From Himantopus leucocephalus (taxonomy: Eukaryota > Chordata > Aves > Charadriiformes > Recurvirostridae): DNA of 64,000 bases. The notes beneath the pieces are model-generated. The model did not search any database, was not told the DNA's origin, and saw only the letters and a program-made list of their open reading frames with translations. The position numbers were made by a program, and so were the translations under genes. Location: NCBI GenBank assembly GCA_003993805.1, contig RSEF01000031.1, forward strand, positions 24,949,951-25,013,950. The letters are read 5' to 3'. Positions 37,001-52,000 of the stretch are shown piece by piece (the first letter of the stretch is position 1; each line of letters opens with the position of its first letter).

Positions 37001-40000
37001 ATGTGTTCTGTCACTGGATCCCAGGAGAAGAGATCAGCACCTCCCTCTGCACTTGCCCTCCTCAGGAAGCTGTAGAGAGCAATGATGTCAACCCTCAGCC
37101 TCCTTTTCTCAAAACTAGACAAACCCCAAGTCCCCAGCCGCTCCCCACAGGACATGCCTTCCAGCCCTTTCACCAGCTTTGTTGCCCTCCTCTGGACATA
37201 TTCAAGGACCTTCACATCCTTCTTAAGTTGTGGGGCACAGAACTGCACACAAGTAAATAAAATGTTTTGGCGCAGTGAGTTCCAGGGAACAGAGCATAAA
37301 AAGGTGATGCCAGATTGGCTCAAACAAACCAATTCTATTCCTGTCAGAAGAGCTGATATTTCATCACATTTATCTTTTCTGTGAGCAAAGATAAAACGAG
37401 GGGGATAATTTCGCAGGCCTGGTGCCAAACTATCAGTAGGGTTCTTGAAAACATGTAAGCTGTTATTCAGTGTTGTGGGGGAAAACTGATGAAGAAGATT
37501 CTGAACTTCTAGAGAGTATTCTTTTTCTGATACTTAACAGCACTCTGAATGTAAGAGGAAGAAGAAATGCTAAAGATGAGAAGTCATACATATGAAAATT
37601 CTTTACCATCCAAGCTCTGACCTCATTGACACTTTCCTATGATCAGAATTTTAGGGCATAGATGATTCCACTGACACCACTAATCTGATTTCCACATTTT
37701 ACAGTTAAGCAGACTTGCAAGTGATTTGGAATTAGGAAAAAAATCATCAGTGCATGTAACCAAAAAACAAAACCACTGTTAAATAATTAAAGGAAAGAAG
37801 TCCACTTCTTTTCTGCACTTTGGTCTTAATACAATTGACCAGTTCCTTTTAATTTAGATACATGAAGTTTTGTAATTGGTCTCTATAAAAATACCATAAA
37901 GTTGGTAGGTTTAATGTCAAGTTGTGAATTATTTGTGTATTTTAATGGAAAAATCAGAAGTTTAAGATACAAGTCTGTGTTGATAATAGCCAGTTAAACT
38001 TGATTTTTTAATTGGGATTGCAAGTGTAACAGGTTTTAGAGTATCTTATTTGTACCTTTATTATTTGTGATTTATAATAGATATAACACATATAGTTGTT
38101 CTATAAGTCTGCAACAAGAATAATCACAATACAAATAATAATAATATATAATAGGCAGCCAGGATTCTACTACAGCATGGAGCGAATCCCTGTGAGAGGA
38201 GTGGTTCAGGGAAAAGTGCTTTGGATGAAGCTTATGATGATGAAATGAAAGAACTGCTGAAGTCTTATAGTGCTGTGGACGCTGTACTTCCTGTTGAGAC
38301 TATTGAAGTTATAGGTATGTTTGTTTCATAGTATAAATCATAGGATTACACTGTAGTCTTAAGCAAAAACTGTACATTAGTGTGCTGCTGGTGTGTTGCC
38401 TGGCACTGATATATTTTTAACTCTATTAACCACTGAATTTTTCTTATTTATTTATTTATCTATTTATTTTCAGAAAATAGGATACATAAGTTTGGGGTTT
38501 TTTCCTGAGAGAATGAGGTATAAGGACATATTTGACTCTTGTTATTATCCATATTTCCCTTCACAGGAACCTTGTGGTTTTAAAAGTGGTAATTTTGAAG
38601 ACTTATTTCCTTATGCTACCTAAATTTGATCTCATTTGCATATACAAGATATTTTTTTATTGTGTGATCTGCCACTGCATCTTTGTAACCTATATTAGCT
38701 AATCCAACCTATTATGCTGCTGCAAATTCATTTTAAATTCTTNTTTTTTTTTTTTTTTTAATTGCGGAGAGAGGGAATGTCCTAGGTCAAGAAGATCAAA
38801 ACGTCCTTGTGACTACTGTAAAAATGGTGATGCAGCTTTGGAGACACAGCATGAGAAATACAGTAGTGTAAGTATAGATAATAGAGTTTTGTTAAACTGC
38901 TTCATAGTGTGGTACTGCATAGTGTCATTTACTGACTGAATAACATAAAAATATCATTTAAATAATTAACCCTTTAGAACGTATGTAAAAAATAGCATCA
39001 TGCAGAGGCTTACAGTATATAAGCTGCAATTTACAGCATATGTCAGTTCTCTCTGTTCATGATTCCTATGTAATTACATTTATTGTACAAACAGTAGTCA
39101 GTACTTACATACACTTCTTATTGCCTATTTGAATAGAAAAAGGTCAGGAATCCTGAGGCTTTTCATCACATTTCCAAAACAGCTCTTTGAAAGAGTAATG
39201 ATTTTTCTTCATGATAGTGAATGTATTTGTAAGTTTTTTAATCTTAATTTAAAACAGCCAGGAAGATTTTTGCACAAGTGTACATTAGGAGAGCTCTTGC
39301 TGGTATCTGTAGGCTATACCTACATTGTCTAGGTGATGCTGTCATGGTGAAATTCACTGCCTAATCCCTGCAGTGCGCTCAGAGGTGGGACTTTGATCAT
39401 GGACTTGTTTGAAAACTGAGCAAAACCAGGCCGTGACAGCCCCTTGCAGAGCATACCCTTGGCGCTATGTATTTCTATCCTACCAGTGCCCCCATTACCT
39501 TTACACAGTAATTACCTGCCTGGAATGACTTGAGTCTACCAATACTTATCCTGCAGACCATGCATTATGGCTTGTGTTTTATATGGTGCTCTTGGCTCTG
39601 CTTCTTACTATCATTTCTGTGTTTGTTAACAGGAGTCTGTTGCTGCCATACAAGATGCAGAAAAGAAGCAGAAAGAACTGTTGCAACTTGAACTGAGAAC
39701 TTCCAAAGATGCAGGTAGATGTAAATTAAAGTTGTTTCACTTTTTTTTTTCTAGGGGGTGTGTAAATATCTTTGGTAATATAATTGTTTTTAAAATAGTA
39801 TTGCGTGTAATATATTTTAATATCTCCTTTGGAAAATACAGTTTCAGAGAGTAAGATTTTAATAACAGCTCCCAGGTATGTGCGCTTCCTGAAGTACTTC
39901 CAGTTTACATAGGAATGGATAAGATAACATAAAAGGGAAGCATCCCGCTTGAAGGCATGTGTTTCAAGTCAACCTAATAATATAAAAAGGGATCATTAGA

Positions 40001-43000
40001 TAAGAATACACAGTGTTGGCAACATTATTCAGTTACAAGTACATGAGCCCTTCCATGATCGAGAACAGCTATGTCTGTATCTAAAGTAACAGATGCAGCT
40101 TTTTCATCCTAGTGCGGCTGGACTTTCAGGAACCTAAAATAATTTATGAGGGAAAAAAGAGAAATCTTTAAGGCAGATACTGTGGATGATGGGCAGTTTC
40201 AGAAATGCTGATGCCCAGAGGTGTAATTTGTCTTAGGCTATCAAATCTCAGTTCACATTAATCTCAAGAGCCTACTAAGTGACACTGACTTCCTAGGAGC
40301 TCACAATGCTGGTGCTTTGTAGCAGTTTGAGTCCATTGTGTCTGTGCCATGGCTGTTCAAGTGGCAAACCTTGCTGCAGGAAGGCCTTTGACCAAAGCGT
40401 CTCTCCTGAGCTGCCCTTGCGATCTAGGCAGGGCTATTTACTTTGGAGCAGTTCATGCCCATGAAACACTTTTGCCTTCTGACAGAAAGGAAGGAGTGTT
40501 TTTAAATTTATTTTCCTGAATGTAGGGTGGAGCTTTCAAATTATATTTAAAGTAGTCAATTTATCCCTTTAAAAATAAATGTGACATATGGAATTATGCA
40601 GATTCATAGCTTCCAACTCAAATTTATGGCATAGGAACTATTATTAAAATTGATCTGTTTTCTTGAAAAATATTTGACAAACAGGTAGATGATACAACAG
40701 GCAGAAGCCTATAGACAGAGATCAGTTTAATTTCATAAATAAGCAAAATAAAATTATCAGACTTTTCCTGATTAGGGGTATGAGAGAAATGAACGTGGTG
40801 ATATGTTACCACTACTGACAAAAGCATTAATAACCTAGCACCTCTTAAACTAAATCATAGTTATTACTTGTGAAGAGGCACAAGACTGAACAAGAACATG
40901 GAAGTACATTGACAAACTTATAACGCAGAATAAAATCCTCAAGGTATTTGCATGCAATACAACCTACTGTAAATAATAGATACAAATTCCCTATTAAGCT
41001 GCCTTAATAAGAGCAGTATTTATGTATTTTTCTATTTTAATAAGTAAGTAAATACTGGCAGATACTATGAAACAGGTTTGAGGAAACATTTTATAAATGC
41101 CGTTTTTAATCCTGTAATTTCCCATTTTTCATGATTATGGAAAGCTCGTATTTCCTGTTTTAGAATTTGTCCTGGAATTAGATTACATGTTTAGCATATT
41201 ATCCCAGTGGTATCCACTGGTCATGACTTCTGAGCTCTTCCTTATGTTATAGTGCTAAGAGATAGGGCATATAAAGAAGAATTTAAAATTGCTCTTCTTA
41301 TTTTAGAAAAATCTAGCTAACAAAAAGGAACAACTTATAATTAATTTTATTCTATAATATGTAAACTATGTAAAACTATGATACATATGTTTTTATCATT
41401 ATATATAACTTGGAACAGCCTAACTATTTTATAATACTTCAAACATAAAGGTTTTAGCCACCTTCTTAATGTTGTGTAGCTTCTGCAGGTAGCCTCACAT
41501 ATAATTGTCATGTTATGTAGCTCCTTGCAACACAAAGAACTTCAAAAGTTTCAGTGCTTATCATCCACAAGACAGTTCTTTTATCTGTCCTGTTCTCTTA
41601 GTAATTTACTAGACAAGGCACTTGCACTTTCCAGTATTTTGGCTATTTCCTTTTAAGTTAAACTTGTACTTAATTCTTTCTATGAAGGCTTTCATTAAAA
41701 GTACTGTACTTGTAAAGAGCTGTCAGTATGCATGACAGTATAAGGTACTGCTGTAACAATATTTTCATACTTTGGCTGTGTATTTGCTACATTTAAAATG
41801 TTATTACTGTAATTATTTTCTACTGCTTATTGCCATCATTATTTTGATTATATCAAAATATTGGACAGATGTGTATATCCAAAGGCTGTTGCAGATGCAA
41901 AATACTTTGAATGAAATGCTTGCAAAACAGAAAACAGAAAGGGATACCCTTGCTAAAAAATACAGGTAAGTAGAATATAAGGATTGTATTTATAGGAAGC
42001 TGTTCTTTATAGCATTAGTGACAGAGGTTGTTAAAGGTTAGCTTATAGTAGTGTGAAAGTAAAACGTGGTTTTCATTCAGATTTTGCAGAAGCGTGATCT
42101 ATATTGGCTTTAGTTACCTGCAGTAAGAGTTTACATCAAGGAAGAACTTTAGGGTTTAGCTAACACACACTAATCAGTTGCTGTGCACACAGTAAGCATT
42201 GAAATTAGGTAGTGGGCATACAAAAGGTGTGGAAAAATACCTAAGCAGATATTAGGAAATGGAGGTACCGAGTAATTAGATTACTTTTGCAGCATCATGG
42301 AGGAAAGCAGTAGTAACTCAGACACTACTTTTAGTGTCTCTGCCTCTGGTTTTGTTTCTTTGGCAGCCCTAGATTGGGAGTGTTCAACCAACAGCCTATA
42401 AAAGCCATTAAGAGCAATGGCTTGAAGCATGCTTGCAGACTTTTTTTTGTGTGAGGACACCTCAAACGTGAGTTGGAAGTGCTCACCTCAGTGTGAGCAT
42501 GGACTATGTAAATAGTCAGCTTCCTGCTGCTAGCTCTCACAAGGCCTCTTTTTACTTCCTTCTAAGAGGAACTACCTGACTGCTGGTCATGTGATGACTC
42601 CTCAGCTAACAGTGCAGCATCATGTTCAATGGATACTTCTAGGCCATCTGATGAGGGTGTCTACATATTGTTTCTGCGAGTAGTATTCATTTGGTCATGT
42701 AAAAGCAACGGTGTACAGATTTCAGGTAATTCCATGGCAAAACACATAGGCTGGTTGAGCAAAAAGACCGAAACATTTCTGTTGCAGACCATTTTGCCAG
42801 CTATAAACTGTAAGATACGTAGATTACTCAGATAATAAAAAAAGAGAGGGCTTTATGTGAAGAGAAGTTAAGGTTCCAGATCATCCTTGTGAACGAACTA
42901 GTGACTGAATGAAGAAAGAACAGTAAAATTCATATCTACACAAAGCTATTTGCCTTCTAATATTGAGAGTGAAACTGTGTTCCAGAGCGAAATGATAAAT

Positions 43001-46000
43001 ATTTCTGGGTATTGTAGATACCCTGCAGCTAATGCAACAGCTGTCTGTCAACAATAATGAGCTATATGCCAAATTACATTAAATTTCCTTTTTATTATTT
43101 ATATCATGAACATTTTATTTTTAACTAATTAGCATATAAGTTTTTGTCAAATGGTACATAAACGTACAGAAAAAGAGGAGGCGTCATCCCATTTTCCATC
43201 TTTCTGTTGTTTGTTTAGTTGGCCCAGGGAGAGATACTACTAACACTTTTCCATTTCTGACTGTTCCTTTGAAGATATTAAGACATATCTCTCACCTAAG
43301 AAAAAGGAGCATATTTGTTAGTGGCTGTAAGTTACTTTGCCTTTGTCATTTCAGTCACACTATCTGTGCCGCTTCAGTTGCAGCTTCTTCTGTACCCGTA
43401 TAGCAATAAAGCAACAAAACTTCCCTGAAGAAACACTGCCAGAAAAGTGTGTGGGGTCTCACTGTCCTGTGTAGGAGTCCGTAGTTGTCAAGGCTTACTC
43501 GTACCAGTGATTGACTGTATGCTGATATGTTGATTGTATCATGGATTCTAAACATATGTGATAGCAAGCAATGTCACAGTACAGACAGCAGTACTGTCAC
43601 ACTGTGGTTTGGCTGTCCTTGTTCTGCACCAACTATTCTTGCTGTACCTCTGTCCTGGTCCCCTCAACAGTCTCCCTCTTCCGAGACTGGGATGGTGTTA
43701 CTTGCATGGCACCTCTGCTGTGGGTGGAGTTTAAAGCAAACCAACCTGCTATTCCTTTTCCCATGCGTTGTGGTACTCCCCTGTCTTCCCAGCGTGGTGC
43801 CAGAGCGATCACTTGTCCTGTGAGGGGGAGTTAGGAGAAAAGAGTATTATGCTGGGCACTTGTGCAAAAGGAATTGGGGAAAATAAGGAAGGAGGTAATG
43901 TCCACCAGGGAAGGAGTCTCACTGGGAGAACAGCTCAGCTAGGGACTAGCGTCTGATGGAGAGACATTCCCAAACTAACTAACAACATCCTAAACTGCTC
44001 TGTCCTCTTTTCTTAATGATCATGTGGTATTATTACAGTTGTGGCTTCACAAAATGTTTTGTTGTGTACACTTTAAAAAATTTCTGATAGTATCCTTCAG
44101 TAGCTCATCCTGAGCTCATTTTAAAAGGGTCCAAAGAGCCACAAAGGCATTGAATTCAATGGCCTATTGTGATTTGTGGTGATAAAAGAGCAGCCAGTGG
44201 TAATACAGACACAGCTTTGATTCTATGAATTAAGGGTGGTGTAGAAGGACAAGGATATTACTGAAGTTTTGATGCTTTGCATCCTGCTTCTAGATGGGAT
44301 TCTGCACTTTGTTGTACATAAGCCTTGGATTTGAACTATAAACTTTATATACGATAAAAAGATTGTTCAAATTTTAGGTGTTGGCAGAGTCCTTTGAAAC
44401 ATATTCCTGTTCTTAGTGGGTTATGTCTATTGAACTGTTTTGATTTTGTATTTACAGTAACTCTGGTGTCCTTATTACTTTTTTTTATTTTATTTTCTGT
44501 AGGGCTTCAGTGGATTCTTTTAAAAAAGGAGCACTGAGGACACAATTAGTTAATCTTGCTTCTAGGCAAAAGCATCTCTTGACTGTTGCCCAAACCCAGG
44601 AAGAATTAGTCCAGAAAATACAAAATTACAGAAAAACAAAGCAAGTGATCAGTGCATCATGTTCAGAGAAGCAAATCTCAAACTTAGTTATTTCCCATGG
44701 AAATGATAAAAGACAAAGTTTAACTGCTGATGAAATCATGTGTCCTGATGTAGTTACATTTAGTATGGGGCTTGGTGCCAGCACGCCTAATGGAAACAGA
44801 GTAGAAGCACATCTCTCTTTAGAAAATAGATTTTCAGCTCAGGAATGCAGCCAACATCCACACATCTGCTTGGATGAGACAGTAGCAAATAAAGAAGCAA
44901 TTAGAAGCAAAGAGGCTTCTGAGCATGCTTTGGCATCCGAAAACAGAGTAAGAGAATATCCCTTCGACAACATGTCAAAGCTGACAAATGCTGTAGAAAT
45001 GGTGACATTGCCTTCAGAACCTACTGTTTCCACTGCTAAAACAAAATGCTCACAGCAAAAAGACATTGATTGTGTAGCAATTGCGGAACAAGGAATCAAG
45101 TCTTTAAATCCCACTTCAGTGACCAACGCATTAAATATTGTAGAACCCCGAAGCACTGTTGTCAATAACAATGTCTGTCAGCCAGGCAGTGACTGCCAGC
45201 AGGTTCTTACAGATGAAGATCTGCACAGATATGTAAATAAGAAAGCAGCTTTCCAGCGGCAGCAGCAAGTAATTTTGTCAACATCTACAAAGAACTTTGC
45301 TAATACTCTGCAGCAAATGATGTTTTGGAATAGTGAGAACTCATTTAATGCCAACTCAGTGCTTACAAATCTTACCTCAAATACAGATTATACAGTAAAA
45401 CTCAGTGAGAAATCTTCCCAGAGCTATAGTAGTCAGGAACGTGGACAAAAACAAGTAAGGTATGGAAGAAAAAATAGGAAAAAGCTTCAACTGATAGATC
45501 TACTAGAATTGGGAAGGATTAAGCCAGGAGAAAACGTTTTAGAATTCAAACTGAAGGTAATGGTTGAGATATAATAATGTTAATATTAGCATATAATGAA
45601 AAAAACCTAATACTAAAATAGGAAAACAGCAGTTTTCATGGTTTAATCTGCATCTTCAGCACTTAGTATTGAAAATTTTTAGTCATTGGTTGCAGATGAT
45701 CTTTTATGAGTTTTAAAGGAAAATGTTATGGATTATGTCTTCTGTCAGCCCCTAATTTTAACACCCAGAATATTGCATATGTAAAATTTGTGTTTAACTT
45801 TGCATTACCCATTTGTTAACATTTCCTATTGCTAGAACCAGAGTGGAATCGTTGGTTAGCCTGCGTTATATAATACCTGATTTTCCTATTGGAAGGAGCA
45901 GGAACATTAAGGTTTTGATGACTTAACGTGATTCTTGGAAGCAACTATCAAGTCCCTCAAATAAAGAAATGTGACATCAAGGATTTCATAGTGCTGTGAT

Positions 46001-49000
46001 AGACAGGAATATACGCAAAATTACTTGCTTACATGCCAGCTGGTTCCATAGTTTACAGTCTAGTAAGAACCATATTTGCAAAAAAAGAAAAAGAAAAAGA
46101 AAGAAAAAGAAACCTCTTTTTTTAATATAAAAGCACGTCCCTGTGCCTCCAAATACAGAGCAGATTTGCAAGGCAGCTGCTAGGGGACTGGCTTAGTATT
46201 GAGCAAATGATGGAATTATTGACTGAATTCCCAGCTGCGAGCTAGTTAATTTCCAGGGCAACATACTGATTAAAACATGAAAGGTTCTTTTCAGCCAGCT
46301 CACCAGGTGTAGTTAATGTAGAAAAGACTCCTTTTTCTGAACATATAATCTGCTCGGGAATGCTTTTCTGCTGAGAGTGGTTATTTCGTGTGGTCTTGTG
46401 TTTTGTAACATAAGGCAGCGTAAGTCACAAGCCTTTACTTTGGGCCATGTCATAGCCCATAGCATACACATGCTTCTTTTTTTTAAAGGACATGTAATAT
46501 TCCTCTGAACCTTAGGATGACTAAATGGAAGGATGAATAATTCACTATCCTTATTGTCATTTCTCAAGACTGTTATCTGTGATACCAGCTTGATGCATGT
46601 GGATCTTAAGAAATTATAACCCTGTATTGGAATATTGATGTTTGGAGCGTAGAGAAGTCAGTGATTTTTACTAGAATGAAAATTACACTATTTATGTCTT
46701 GGAAGACAGTGCTATAGATAACGAAGCTTAGAAGCCAGTGTGTTGCAAAGAGGAGATGATCAGTGAAGTTTTCTTCTTTATCATGATAGAGATGTACTTC
46801 TTACTTAAGGTTAGCTTTGGGCAGCCAAAGTACAGTTTTCGAAAGCTGTAGACCTAAGCTATGAAACTGTGAACTGGATTGAGTGTTCATCAAAACATTT
46901 GTGTTTAACATCTTAATTTAGATTCTTATAGACACCCCAAGCCAGTGGATGTGTTAGGAGGCGGTTCAAAATTTTTTGGTGGATCGTTTTCTTACTCTGA
47001 TTGTTTAACGTCACACACGCTAAGCAACCTTACTAAATTCTAACATAGTTTATCAACAGCTAATTTCTGCATTCCTGAACTATAAACAACTATAAGCCGT
47101 GCTTCTGGAGGTGCATATATTGTTGTAGAACTGGGCTGTATTAGCAGTATCGAAGAGGCAGTAACAATAAATTCTTTTGTACTTAATTTTGCATAAGATA
47201 CAGCTGTCAGCTTCCTCCTAAAATGTGTAAGTGATGTCCCTTGACACAAGTGAAGTTTTTATGCAGGTATGTTTCATCTTTGAATCATTGCTGGAATTTC
47301 ACTGTGACATGCATTTGTTTCACATGTGTAAGGCAAATTGCATTTGAGTAACAGTTTCTTGTTGCACAGACTCGCCTCCTGTGAGTTCCCGAGTTCGTTG
47401 TTGCAAATTAATTTAATCACAGCCATGTTATGTCTAAGAGGAACTAAGATGCAAGTACAGTTCTGATAAACACACATAGGGAGATTTGTCCTCTGACAGT
47501 GGTGTCTGTGTGGCCAAAACATTTTATTCTGGTGGAATAAATCCTCTTATTTTACATACCACAGTTATGATGGTGGCATTAAATTCATTAACTTTTTCCA
47601 GAGGAAAACAGAATTAGCTGCAACTGTTCAGCTATATTGTTCTTTAGCATTTTAATTCAGATTTGTTAATTTATCAGTTGAAAATTATTTCTTAATTTTT
47701 CTTTTTTAGGAATTTAGTCATAAAGCTACGCTTTTAAACAATGGCAAAATCAGAACCAGTAAAAGACAAATACTGGAGAATCCAGTTCAGTGGGTTAAAG
47801 ACCTACTAGGAAGTGATATTTCTGTGACATGGAAGTATGTGTGGAATAAGGTAGGCCTGATTTTACTTCCCAAAATGGCAATAATAAATGGCAATAACAA
47901 GTTTCACTAATCTGGGTCTCCTTACTGTTCTTAAAGCAGAAGAGGGTACAAGCCTGAATTTTAAAAAGTCTTCTTACTCTTAATGAATACACAGAAAGAA
48001 AGAACTGCATAGCTGTAGTTGTACATAGCTGTACAGTCATGAGTGTTGAGAGAATGTGGAATGCCCACTATATAAGCTATCAGTGCGTTGAAAGAGTCAT
48101 TTTAAAGATGATTAAAAGACTGACAGAAAAAGCTGAAAAGTAGTTAGAGTAAAAAGGAGCAAGCTTATTGAAATGTCAGGGTGACACGGACAAATGTTGC
48201 AAAAATACTGTGAGAGTTTAGAGAGCTTTGCAGATGGGTTGTATTATGCTTTTTTAAATTTAGAATTCCAATTAGCAGAATTTATGCTTGATCTTGACAC
48301 AGATTAGACTGTTAAGTGTATAAAGTCAGTTTTATAAGAAAAGTGAAATCTTTACACCTACCAGAAAAAGCCAGTTATCCATTTAGATTTGTTTGTACAG
48401 GTTACATATCTTGGAACACAGTTGTCAAAATTTCTTGTTGAAGAAGTGTCAGTTTCTAGTGGCCTGGAATTAACATCACAAGAAAGAGAGCCTTTGGGTA
48501 TGTACCACTTAAAATCTCGTATCTGCCATGACTGAAAGCAGCAGAAAGTGATTTCTAAAGAGCTTAAATTCCAAAATTTCTCTGTTGCTTTCTGATTTTT
48601 TCCTGGGCTACATGCTTGAAAAATAAATAGTGCCAGAGTTTAGACATGAGCTCTAAAGAAGTATGTTTCTTTTCTTCTGTAAATTGTTTGTGTGAAGAGA
48701 ATAATTACTAATGACTTGGTTGCTATGTAAAAAATATTTACATAACATTTTACATTAAAAATATTTAAAATATAGTGAAGTTTTTAGTAAGCTAATTTAA
48801 TACTTTTTTGTTCCGTTGGAAACTCAGATACACTAGCATAACTTTTAATCACATGTACATCTTAAAATCACATTAAATAATCTGTGTTGGTGGAAATCCA
48901 AGTATGGCCAAACAACAGTAGTAACTAGGGGGATATTTCAGTCTCTAAAAATAAACAGTCATAAACAGAGTGCATTGATATGACAAAATGACATTGAACA

Positions 49001-52000
49001 ATTTTTTCAGAACTGCCTGGCAGACTTAAGAACTTCAGCCTAATTTTGATAAATAATGTGTTCCTAGGGAAACTGAAGTCCCTTTCGCAGCCAATCGCAC
49101 TTGGAGTCTGAAAAGCTTTTGGGCTTTTGTGATTGGTTCTGTTAATTTGATGACACACGGCACCTCACATGAACTAGGATGACAGGCTTGGTCTGTTCTT
49201 AACGTACTAAAAGTAAATTAAAAGATAATAATTTAAAATAATGAATTTCATATTCAGACTACCATGTTCTACTGGTATTTCCTTCAGGCTAAGAGCATCC
49301 AGATGATGAGTTTACATTGCCCTGCTTCAGTAACTTAAGCTTATACCAGGTGTAAGTGACTTAAAAATGGATTTAGTCTCCTAACTTTCTAACAGGCTTT
49401 TGAATATTTCACTAGTTCTTGCAAATTATTCCTTTCGTGGAAAATTTATGGTAAACATTATAACTTCTAAAACGGAGAAATCTGTTTATTCAAAAAATAC
49501 TCTTGACAAACAAAAATCAGCCTGAAGATCAGTAAGTGTTTTTTCCCCCCTGTTTTTCGCAGATAGACCAGGAAGAATATTTGAAGTTGGTTTTTTTGTT
49601 ATGTGTAGTTTAAGATCATGGTAATGCCTAACCATTAGCCCTAGGTGAGAAATTGAGGGAGGGAAAGCCAAAGCATTCTCCGTTTCAGTTCCATTTCAGA
49701 TACTGTATGGCCAGGTACATAGTAGGAAATTAAACAGTGCCTTAAACTGTTCCAGAAGAGGATTAACTTGTACTGTTTATTGTGGGAACAGTTGCGAGCA
49801 TTGGGCAGCTCCTGCATAGTTTCCAGGCCCGGTTCAGGAGTTAGCTTGTTCCAAGGGCTGTTCCCAAGGGGCGCTTTGCCTGCAGCCAGCCTTCTGGAAA
49901 GTTTGCTGATGTGGATGTGAGCTATTCTGTGCCGCTTGCCTGGGGTCATTCCCAGGTACTCTTTTATCTTTCTAATATACTTACAGCCTGTGTGTATTTT
50001 AGAGTAGAAGTTTATCCTGCTATTGTAAAGAGTTAATCTTTTTTTTTTCTTTCTGTATTAATGAATTGAGGTTTTTTGTGTGCATCCCAGAGCATCGTTC
50101 AAAAAGAAGACTGGAGCTTGATAATTTGAGGAGGAGTTTTTGGAGGAGAATGCTATTATTTTGAATACCCCTCCCCCACACTCCTTCCAGCTTCCCATAT
50201 CTTAGCTTAGTGTTCATTGAGCTACAGTACAAAGAGGATGGGGAAGCAGGAAGAAAATTATACAGGCAGTGTATCTAGCCATCTTTTAACAGAAAGAAGC
50301 AGCTATCACTGAATTTTGTATAGAGCACAGTTTTGGAAGCACGTCCTAAGAACCTCTACCAAATCAAGGTCCCTAGGCAAGGCAGGTGAAGGAGTTGCTG
50401 TTCTGTGGCTGTCAGCGTAAGAAATGCTCCAGCTTTTCAGCTTGGTTGAGATTAAGGTGCTTCAAGGTTTGTATAGCAGCAGATTTTTAGGTACCTGAGG
50501 AATGTTAATTCAAAAAACTTGAAGAGCTCATGAAGTAAAGCAGTCCTAGACCAATGCAGGTGTTTAACAGAAGCTTTAAAGATTGCAATTTTGAAATTAG
50601 CCATCTAAATCCTAACTAAATTTCACTTTATGTTCCTTCCTTGATCCTGAGCCTTTAATCGCTGCTGGGATCACACTAGCAGAAACCAGGAATTACTGTA
50701 TTCAAGTCTGAGTGAGAACTAAACATTAAGAAAATCATTATTCTATACTAAACATTAAGAAAATCATTAAGAAAATAAGCAGTACTGTTAGAGTACTATA
50801 GGAAAGCAGAAGAAACAGTGATTATACAGCTTGGAATTTATTCCTCTCTGCTTTCTGATACATGTAATGATGACATAATGTTTGCTAAAAATGACCAAGA
50901 ATAACAAGGATTCAGAAGCAGCTGTCAGCTGACCAGCAGATGTCAGTTGCAGAGCAGATGTTGGTGTTAGATATTTCACATTGAAATTCCAGCAAAGTGG
51001 CTTAAAATAAAAGCATATCCAGTTGTTACAGTAAGCATGATATGTACGTTCATTTTGCAGATTGCCATTTCAGGAAGACAGTCTTTGGAAAACAGCATGA
51101 CTAGTGCAATTCTTGTGCTCTGGCAATCCCTTACTGCCTTTAATAACCATTAGCTACCTGTAAAGACTAGAACAACTCTTGCTCACCGTTAGTTCGTGAA
51201 AGACCCCAAAGTTGTGTGGAATAAAGACTGTTTTCAAGGAATCCAGATGTTTCTTAATGGATGAACCATGGGAGCTGTTTCAGAAGGTTTATATTAGTGT
51301 TAGTTCAGGTATCTAGCATAAAATGAGCAGCTAAGCTCAATAAGGTTGCATGAAAGCAAATGAGAATAGTTTTGCTGTGATCGTACTTGATATTGTATGT
51401 TTCTGTTTTCCTTGAGACAAGCAGTGATCACACGCATATATTTAATAGGCTACTTTTCAAGTTAAATTTGAGTGACATCTAATGTAATTTTGCCAAGAAA
51501 GACATAAATTTAAAAAAAAAAAAAAAAGAGAATGCCTCAATCATCTTACAGCAGCCATGGCTGGGCTGGTAAAGGAGCAGAGAAAAGTCTGCCCTTATAT
51601 ATGTTAGGTTGTATGAGGCTAAGTGAAAATTTCAGTGTTTACCTTTAAGAAAAATAAAAGGTGTAACTGCTCTGTACATTAAACCGCTAAACCACCAACG
51701 TTAAATGATACTGTTTGTTCTTAGAACACAGTAGTCTTGACCTTTTTATGCTCTCAGGAAAGAATTTTGTCACGAGGGATCCCAGCAACCACAACCAGCA
51801 CCATCAGAGTCCTGGTACTGTCTCTATTGCTCAGCCTCATGGGAGCTTTGACCTGAGCAATATGCAGCCAAAAACCCCATCCATGCCACAAACAGAAGTT
51901 GTGAAAACATTGCTATGCACTGAAAGAGAAGCAGCTGTTACCAAGGAATTTAAGAGTAAGATTTTTTTTAACTGCCTAAAGAACCTAATGGTAGGTGCAA

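Larger units (their letters stand above)
36163..38154 (+). other. ANKRD31: Intron with a cluster of CR1 fragments
   Basis: About 2 kb. Two minus-oriented CR1 pieces and a short plus-oriented CR1 tail lie at 36451-37262. The rest is unassigned. Confidence 0.7.

Noticed and set aside
43527..43970. Overlapping plus-strand open frames in a GC-richer patch
   Set aside because: Two frames overlap with no recognisable protein features and no splice phase that fits ANKRD31; probably an unrecognised repeat or chance.
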